Positions 38,401 to 60,000 of a stretch of DNA of 60,000 bases are shown here, in pieces (position 1 is the stretch's first letter; every line of letters begins with the position of its first letter). A model generated the notes under the pieces. It saw only the letters and a list, made by a program, of their open reading frames with translations, was not told the DNA's origin and searched no databases. The stretch spans positions 31,716,501 to 31,776,500 of the forward strand of contig NC_092568.1 of NCBI RefSeq assembly GCF_037975245.1, in the 5' to 3' direction. The DNA comes from Apostichopus japonicus. Lineage: Eukaryota; Echinodermata; Holothuroidea; Aspidochirotida; Stichopodidae. Made by a program: the position numbers and the translations under genes.

Positions 38401-41400
38401 TTCTGGAAAAAAAGAGACAATGATGAGCTTAAGGAGGGAGATGATTGCCTGACAAGAGGGGGTCAGGAGACTACAGCCCCGGGGACCTGGTCAATTTGGG
38501 GACCTGGGGAATTATAGGGGGCAGGAAATTACGGGATATATGAACAGTGAATAAAGAGGGCCGGTATGAGATCATTGTCCTCCAGACTCGACGTGGATAT
38601 TGACCCTCCCCCCCCCCCACACACCCCCAGGAGAGGAGGCAAAGGGAAGAGAAGGGAAGGTTGGGTGGCTCCGAGGTATTTCTTATAAAACCGAGCAAGG
38701 AACGAATTTCAGAGAGAAATCACCATGTGTACAACCAATTTTGTTAGTATGATGTTGAATGACCAACTAAACAAGTGTTTGATCGGCTGGATCTATACTA
38801 CACTATCATAGACTTGATGTAAATGTTCCATTCGACCAAGCTGGAAAACAACATTCCGAATCAAGAAATGTTGAGCGAGGAGAACTAGCATGTATATATA
38901 CCGATACATCTAGACGAATTTGTAGGCATATATTAGCGTTATAACGTATAATGATAGTCCAAGATAGCATGCATTTTATGGTATAATTATCTTCCGAGGC
39001 TTAAAGTTTATTGGAAGTGATATTGACTTTTTACATTACCTTCTTGATTGCTTATCTGTCATAATTATTCATAAAGTGTTGTATTATTATTGTTATTATT
39101 ATTATTATTTGTTATATATAGAAGCGACACTAAGAATAAAATAATAGCCTCCCATTCTGTAACTTTACTCGAAACATTCTTTCCTATTCCTGAGATTATA
39201 AATGCCATGTATAATGATTGGTACTCGCAAGTCACGGATGGAATCTAACATGCAGTAAAGCCCGCTGGCTCTCCACGCTAATTTCATGTTCATTTTATCT
39301 TCTTCTGTTTTATCTGTTTTAAACTAAAACCTAAAGTCATTAGTTAATGGTTGAATCAAAAAAGATTTGAAACAGTCTCATTCATGAGATGTGATCTTTA
39401 AATTCTATATATAGGACCAAAAAAAATAATCAACTTAATTATCTTTTACATTAATCAGTCTAGAATTTTCTTCTGTTTCTTCAATTTGATTGAAGTATAC
39501 GTTCATAATCTTATTATGAGAAGATTTGATCGCCAAACCAAATATAAATCGACATATTTCTGTTGATATTTGCACTCTTATTGTAAATTTGTACTCCGGG
39601 CTATATAAGGAAGGAAAAGATGAATAATTCACTTACTCATCCGGGAAAAAAATCGTCCTTGAACTTATTCAGATTCTAATTTTATAACATCAAGTAAATG
39701 TGTATTTACTTAGTGATCGGGAACTGTTCACACAACAACAAGATGGTGGGGGTAGGGTAGGGACGGGGAGAACGCCAGAAAGGAGGAAGGCAATTTCCTG
39801 GTATAAATGGTAAAATGGATAATGTTTATAAGTTCTAGGGAATTCAGGTACCGTTTTAATCATTACACTTCTTATTAAAAAATGTGTGAGTAATTCGATT
39901 CGAAATATAAGCCGGTTAATCCTATGGGGTGAGGGAGAAGGGGTGGGGGAGATGGGGAAAGGCGCGAGGGGAAAGGGGAGAGGGGTGAAAAATGTACAAC
40001 ACAGGTGATTTTTCTCACATCCGGACTATTTCTGACTCATATCAATTTTCCGTAGTGTTTGAAGTCTTCTTCCCACATAAAATATTGTCCTCAAATTTAA
40101 TCGGAGCCCACTTAACTACCAGCTGCCAACCCCCCCCCCCCAACTCCCCCCCCCCCCACTGTATATGTGATATTTTTATGCTTGTATGTAGCTTTATCAT
40201 ACCTTTCGAACCATCCATTGATTCTCTAATGACAACTAAAACATATTTGGCAACGCTTTTAGTTCTCAAAAATTAATAAAACATTTCGGATTTTTATTCG
40301 TTTGGCGTTAATGGTCTGAACTCTGAAAGAACCATTCAATACGACATCTAACCTCCTCCACCCTACCTGTTCATATTTCGACCATCCTCTTTATCAATAT
40401 TTACTTTTTACTTAGTGTTTTTATTTTTTTAAACGGGCAAGTTACTCAATGCAGGGTCTGTGCATGAGAGCAAAACATTATTATGTCACCGAAGCCCAAC
40501 CCCCGTTACATTGAGTCTTAAACGATAATTTGATAGACTATAACAGATATTTATTAGCTTATAACAGTGTTATTAATAAACGCCGTATAGAGCTAATGTG
40601 CAGGTTATGATATATATGCTGCATACATATACCATAGATGTGGGTACGTATTCAATCTGTACCGTGGTAATATACCCAAGTTATATATCTGAGCAGTACA
40701 GTGATCAATTCGCTATGCATGTCTGCTTAATAAAGGTGTCTAGTATGACTCCAACTGGCTCGGCCAATATATCAAAACACGCCACCCATCGTCAAATTTA
40801 AAGGAACGTATATACTTCGTGAGAAAAAAAACAGAAACATGGAAAAGACAACATATATTATAGCAGAAAGAATATTTTCCTTTAATTTAATTATCACATA
40901 GATAGGAATTTTGTAAATTTCTATTACATCTCTTATAGGACTACGGTACATATCAACATATATTGCAATGCATCTTCAGAAAAAAGGGAAAAAAAGAGCT
41001 TGCTACAAAACTAATTGATAGTTCTTCGTGATAAAGCTATGGTAGGCTAATAGCCTACGTTTAATAGTGCAGGTGCAAATATAGACGATCAGGGCATTAA
41101 CGTCGGTCCCGATGAAAATTATTTACCCCCACCCAACCCCCCGCCTAACCCCCCCCCCAACCCCTTTGTTTGGACGTTTTTATAAATTCATGGGATATTC
41201 ATGGGCCTATGATAATACATCATTATTTATCCCATAATTTTCCGGGCCACCTTGTCCACGGGCTGCGGAACTGAAATCTCACCTGATCCTCCTCAGTCCC
41301 CCCACCCCTCCTCCTCCTCCCCCTTCTTGTCGGCCCTGGTGACATCATTGAGATGATGTCAGCAAGTTTTCCTTAGTCTTACATTACTTCGATAAGCTAC

Positions 41401-42228
41401 GGAAGTCTTGAAATTAAAAATTAGTACGGTACACTATATAATTTGCAAACTTTGACCTTCGTTTGAATAAAGGTACAGTAGCCTATCACTGTTTTATTAA
41501 ACCTATACTCTGAGTATTAATCAAAATGTGGTCGTAATTGATCAAACCATAACACACATTTTGCTAGTTTTTGTTAACTAAGTGAAGGTTATTAGCAAGT
41601 CATCAATGAACTACAATATTTTACCGGATTTTAGCATAGAATAGCATAAAAAGAACTACTAAACTCAACTCCTTTCTTTAATTTAAGCTGTTTTGAGGGA
41701 ACGTAATATAATTTTTAAACCATGTAATACATACATACGATCCAAATCGCAATAAGTCAATCCTTGCGTTCATAATAATGATGACAACCAATCAAATAAA
41801 TATAAAGAATAACCCACAAAAAAAACACGCAGCAAATTATTATGAACGATTTTTATATCTGCTGCTTTAAAGCTAAACTCCGGTGTTTCCATCAAGAAAT
41901 GTAATTACACGGATGGTTTCATATATATCATGAAGAGTCATCCATTTTGGACGTCTGCAGTTAAAGGAATCATGATATCACCATGCATGTGCTCTGAGAC
42001 TTGGCTGCGTTATGCTCAAACTTAAACGTCGGAGAACAAATCTAAAATAAGTTAAGTTGAACATCGAAATTGCGGGATGTAAAATGGAAGTGACTAATGA
42101 ATGCGGCGTGCCACCTTTGTTAATGATAATTTGCATCAGAAAAGTTGAAATATTTCACTGAAACAGTTGCTTGTGTTTGCATGTGTTGAGCATACTGCAA
42201 ATTACACGTATATATACATTCTTGGCCC
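35445..42228. other. No gene seen across 6.8 kb
   Basis: AT-rich with several homopolymer G or C runs (35849, 37647, 38610, 40130-40157, 41150). All short frames look random in composition. Confidence 0.5.
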
Positions 42229-42236
42229 CTCTTATC

Positions 42237-42867
42237 CAGGGGCGTAGCGAAGGGGTTTTTGTTGGGGGGTGTGGAGAATCTGATTTGCCGACGGATCTGG
42301 AAGTGGTGACTGAAATGGGGAGGGGTCTAAGGGGAGGGGGTGTCCCCCTCCCCTTTGGCAAATTTTCAGTTTTGAAACGTCCTTAGATGCAATCTGGTGC
42401 ATATTTTAAGTCAAATTTGACTTGCCGACGGATCTGGAAGTGGTGACTGAAATGGGGGAGGGGTCTAAGGGGAAGGGGTGTCCCCCTCCCCTTTGGAAAA
42501 TTTTTAGTTTTGAAACGTCCTTAGATGCAATGTGGTGTATATTTTAAGTCAAATTTGATTTGCCGACGGATCTGGAAGTGGTGACTGAAAAGGGGGAGGG
42601 GTCTAAGGGAGGGGGTGTCCCCTCCCCTTTGGAAAATTTTTAGTTTTGAAACGTCCTTAGATGCAATCTAGTGCATATTTTAAGTCAAATTTGGCACGGA
42701 AGAAGCTCCCGTTCTCCTTTTCTCTATTCAGCTTTCCTTCTTTCTTCCCCTTCCGCTCTCTTCACCTTTCTCCTTTTGCCGACAGACCCAAAATTTGCCG
42801 ACAGCGACCAAATTATTGGGGGGGGGTGTGACACCCCCCCCACACCCCCCCGCTCGCTACGCCCCTG
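42237..42867 (+). mobile_element. hAT-type element with internal tandem repeat, 8-bp TSD CTCTTATC
   Basis: Perfect 13-bp inverted termini CAGGGGCGTAGCG and CGCTACGCCCCTG are flanked by CTCTTATC at 42229-42236 and 42868-42875. The interior is built of three tandem units of about 138 bp beginning GCCGACGGATCTGG. It lies downstream of the OATP stop codon. Non-coding. Confidence 0.85.
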
Positions 42868-43005
42868 CTCTTATCCATGACACATGTAACTGATGTATCA
42901 TTTATCTGCATTCTAAATGAAGTTATATATATATCATGATTTTTTTTCCTCCGTAATATCACGTCTTGTTATTCCAAAGGATACAGTTATATAATAGGAA
43001 TGCAG

Positions 43006-43392
43006 CATAACTAACCGATACAATCGATGCATGTATACTACGGTATACACATTCGTATACTAAGATCAGGTTAGCCTGGATTGGTGGGTTTTGGTGGGTA
43101 TTGGTGGGTTTTGGTGGGGTCGTTGCGGTTCCATTACGTCACATAACTAACCGATACAATCGATGCATGTATACTGCGGTATACACATTCGTATACTAGG
43201 ATCAGGTTAGCCTGGATTGGTGGGTTTTGGTGGGTATTGGTGGGTTTTGGTGGGGTCGTTGCGGTTCCATTACGTCACATAACTAACCGATACAATCGAT
43301 GCATGTATACTATACGGTATACACATTCGTATACTAGGATCAGGTTAGCCTGGATTGGTGGGTTTTGGTGGGGTCGTTGCGGTTCCATTACG

Positions 43393-43399
<7 letters not shown>
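43006..43399 (-). repeat. 136-bp tandem repeat, 3 copies, spanning the OATP stop codon and 3' UTR
   Basis: CATAACTAACCGATACAATC begins at 43006, 43142 and 43278. Each unit ends with CCATTACGTCACATA, the complement of the TATGTGACG around the OATP stop. The copy nearest the gene lacks one TGGTGGG repeat block. Confidence 0.92.
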
Positions 43400-57303
<13,904 letters not shown>

Positions 57304-57611
57304 CCTCCAAAATGTTTCAGATAAACACGCCACAGAGTTGGAGAAGGTGTTTATTTGGCAATGAAATGTAAACTCATAGACGAGTGTAGACGTCTGGATA
57401 TTCCGAGAGCCTGTAGTTCAAAGTTGAGATACACTTGAAATGAACACAAGATCTCGACATGAGTGTATTTGAGATATTGTACGTGATGGTAGGTCTATCA
57501 CACATAGACCCATAGTATGCGTTCATACATCAATTTACAAGAAAGAGAGCTAATGGAGAGAGATATTTTTTGTTTGTGTTTGGACGAAGGATATTGTAAG
57601 ATACATACCGC

Positions 57612-57972
57612 CATAGGCGTAGGAGCACAATTTGATTTGGGGGGACTGTAACAACTGGCCCGAAAAATACAACCAAAATATTTTCATGTACACAACCTAT
57701 GGGAATGCATCCATTATTACATCGCATGCCAATTACATGCAATCATTTGCCGTGTTATAATCCTTCCATATTGGGCATCATTTTGGGGCGATCGTTACAA
57801 TTTTAATGATAATAATAATATAAGTTTAATCATTGAAAAACACATTGCAATTTATTTTCCTTTCAGTAGGTGCCCGAAAAAATTATCAGCATATTGCCCG
57901 AATTTTCACAAAAATATTTGGTTGGGGGCTGCATCCCGCCCCCAGACCCCCCCCACCACCCCTACGCCTATG
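57612..57972 (-). mobile_element. hAT-type MITE, 8-bp TSD CATACCGC, upstream of OATP
   Basis: Twelve-base inverted termini CATAGGCGTAGG and CCTACGCCTATG are flanked by CATACCGC at 57604-57611 and 57973-57980. It is an inverted relative of the 25961 copy (shared GTAGGTGCCCG and GAATTTTCAC segments). It lies about 300 bp upstream of the OATP start codon. Confidence 0.85.
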
Positions 57973-58707
57973 CATACCGCAGCATGTAGTAAAGCCCCCG
58001 TCCCTACTCCCTCCCTACCGTCCCTCCCTCCCTACTCAGTTTGTTTGGTTGGTAGGTTATGACAGTTGCGAGCAGTTCTCGAGTTGTACAACGTTTCTAT
58101 ATCAGTACGTCCATGAAGTTAAGGTAACTCATTTGCCGACATTTTGAAGATTACAACTATTCACCAGAGAACAAAATACGTTGGGCTTGGAAACCAAGAT
58201 AATCTATAAAAGCAATTGAATAGGTCTATATAGTAAGCCAAGGAAATGAATCAACGACTCCATTACATGCAGGAGAAGGTAGCCGGGTTTACTATTACAC
58301 AGTATTATTACACATGTGGCATTCAATGAACTATAGAGTGAACGCACAATGGCGCGAACCCGGCGGTTGTTTTTTCTATATTTTTCTCTCTCTCTCACAT
58401 GTTTTTTGTTGTTGTTGTTGTTGTGTGTACTTTAACTCGCTACGAGAGAACAAGAAATACCGGGGGGAAAAATAAAACAAATAAATGAAAACGCTGCAAC
58501 ATACAATGCCCCCCCCCCCCCCAACACTGAGCCCCACTAGGACTCTGATCCCGAGAAACTCTTTCTAACATTTGTTACAGTGGTTAAATGTCGTTACGAT
58601 AAAACAAGAAATATCTTCAAATGCTAAAGCTTTCGGGGTCTTCGCCCCTGGACTCCAATCAGCAATTTCAAATGCACTCCATTAAAATCCTCTCCCTCAC
58701 ATGCATG
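57973..58707. other. No gene seen
   Basis: CCCT-rich stretch at 57995-58035, C run at 58509-58522; no coding support. Confidence 0.5.
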
Positions 58708-59039
<332 letters not shown>

Positions 59040-60000
59040 ACATTATTATATATACTGTGACTACTATTATTACTATGATTATTATTTTTTTAATATATTG
59101 TTTGGTTTAATCTCGTTACGAATGAAATAACTGCGCTAGCGACTCTGGTATCGTCTTGCAGCATGCTGTAGCCAGATAGTATAGCTTTAACATGTAGGCC
59201 TAACATGGATGCTTTTCACTCAACAACACTTGATTTCTTTTAAGTAGTTCTTTCTATGCGCTATACCAAACGAAGAAATGAATTAGTTTCAAGAGGAGCA
59301 ACAACATAAGCAAGTGCCAGATATACTAAATACGGCTACCAGCTTTCGTTTAAGTGTCATCGGTATGAGTCGTTTACGGAAAGGGATAAAAAGGGCGTAT
59401 TGTGTACTGGACAAGGATCTTTCTTTTAGCGGTCTGTTAGATTCTTAGATTGATGCTTAATAATGCATATTTTATAAGCTATCGTCGATCATGTATATAA
59501 TTGGGTACTTATATTCGCTCGTGATTAACGACTTTAAACTGGGAAGTATAAACTTGTGCGTGCACGCTTCGTGCACTCGTCGATCGTTCAGTGTGCGAGA
59601 GTCTGTCGTTAGACTATGGGTCTTCACGACTATCGAAAACTAGGTCACAAAGGTTGAGTTGAGTCGTGCCGCTTTCAGTTGGGGCAGTGCGCCGGCCGTG
59701 ATAAATTAACATGAACGATTAACTTTAAATCAATTAATCCTTGATAAACTAATTGAAAATGATCTTCAGCTTGATATCACCACCCCCAAATACCGAAGGG
59801 TGACACTCCAACACCATCTGTCTTTGAGTAAATTACGTTTGCAATCCGAAACCACACGTTTAATAGCGTTTTCCTTTTAAATTCTTCTGCCACCAGGCCG
59901 ACAAATTGCAGGGTGAATGGTTTGTGTGCTTATAATTACTTGCATAGTTTTATCGATAGAAACATTATGTTTGGTAGAAAAGTTACTCCCTCTGTAGATA
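59040..60000. other. No gene seen
   Basis: Balanced-composition sequence around 59540-59700 could belong to a promoter or first exon of a gene outside the window, but nothing is demonstrable. Confidence 0.45.

Noticed and set aside
57304-57333. Upstream start for OATP adding 10 residues
   Set aside because: The codon is GTG; the ATG at 57303 has good context.

Overview
The window reads as intergenic and intronic DNA of an AT-rich animal genome. It shows split genes with GT-AG introns, polyadenylation signals, tRNA-derived SINEs, CR1/L2-type LINE fragments, an LTR retrotransposon remnant and a dense population of short DNA transposons. The mix of features suggests a marine invertebrate, perhaps an echinoderm such as a sea cucumber, but that is an inference from texture and not a proven assignment.

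The one gene that can be reconstructed completely is on the minus strand at 43393-57303. It is an organic anion transporting polypeptide (OATP/SLCO family) with nine coding exons, all in phase, encoding 666 residues. Its introns are loaded with repeats. Intron 1 holds a pure 1.86 kb (GATA)n tract and an L2-like reverse transcriptase remnant. Intron 3 begins with a 29-bp minisatellite that is a reiterated copy of the exon 3 splice donor. Intron 6 holds a CR1/L2-like LINE 3' end and long (TA)n. Intron 7 holds a foldback MITE. A 136-bp tandem repeat starts at the stop codon.

A second likely gene is an intronless 338-residue reading frame at 34215-35231 (+), serine-rich, with six RRxS sites; I do not recognise its family. 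A third is a probable 3'-terminal exon at 19408-19860 (+) with an acceptor site, short open frames and two AATAAA signals.

The rest is mostly mobile-element debris. At least seven short elements have terminal inverted repeats beginning CATAGG or CAGG and clear 8-bp target duplications, as expected of hAT-type non-autonomous transposons, and two further copies are less clean (one composite element of about 1.6 kb with another nested inside, whose duplication differs at one base). There is a 980-bp solo LTR with a 5-bp duplication, several SINE heads, and minisatellites at 6530-7145, 13363-13930, 16450-17930, 43006-43399 and 50929-51436. The left 33 kb and 35.4-42.2 kb contain no gene I can support.
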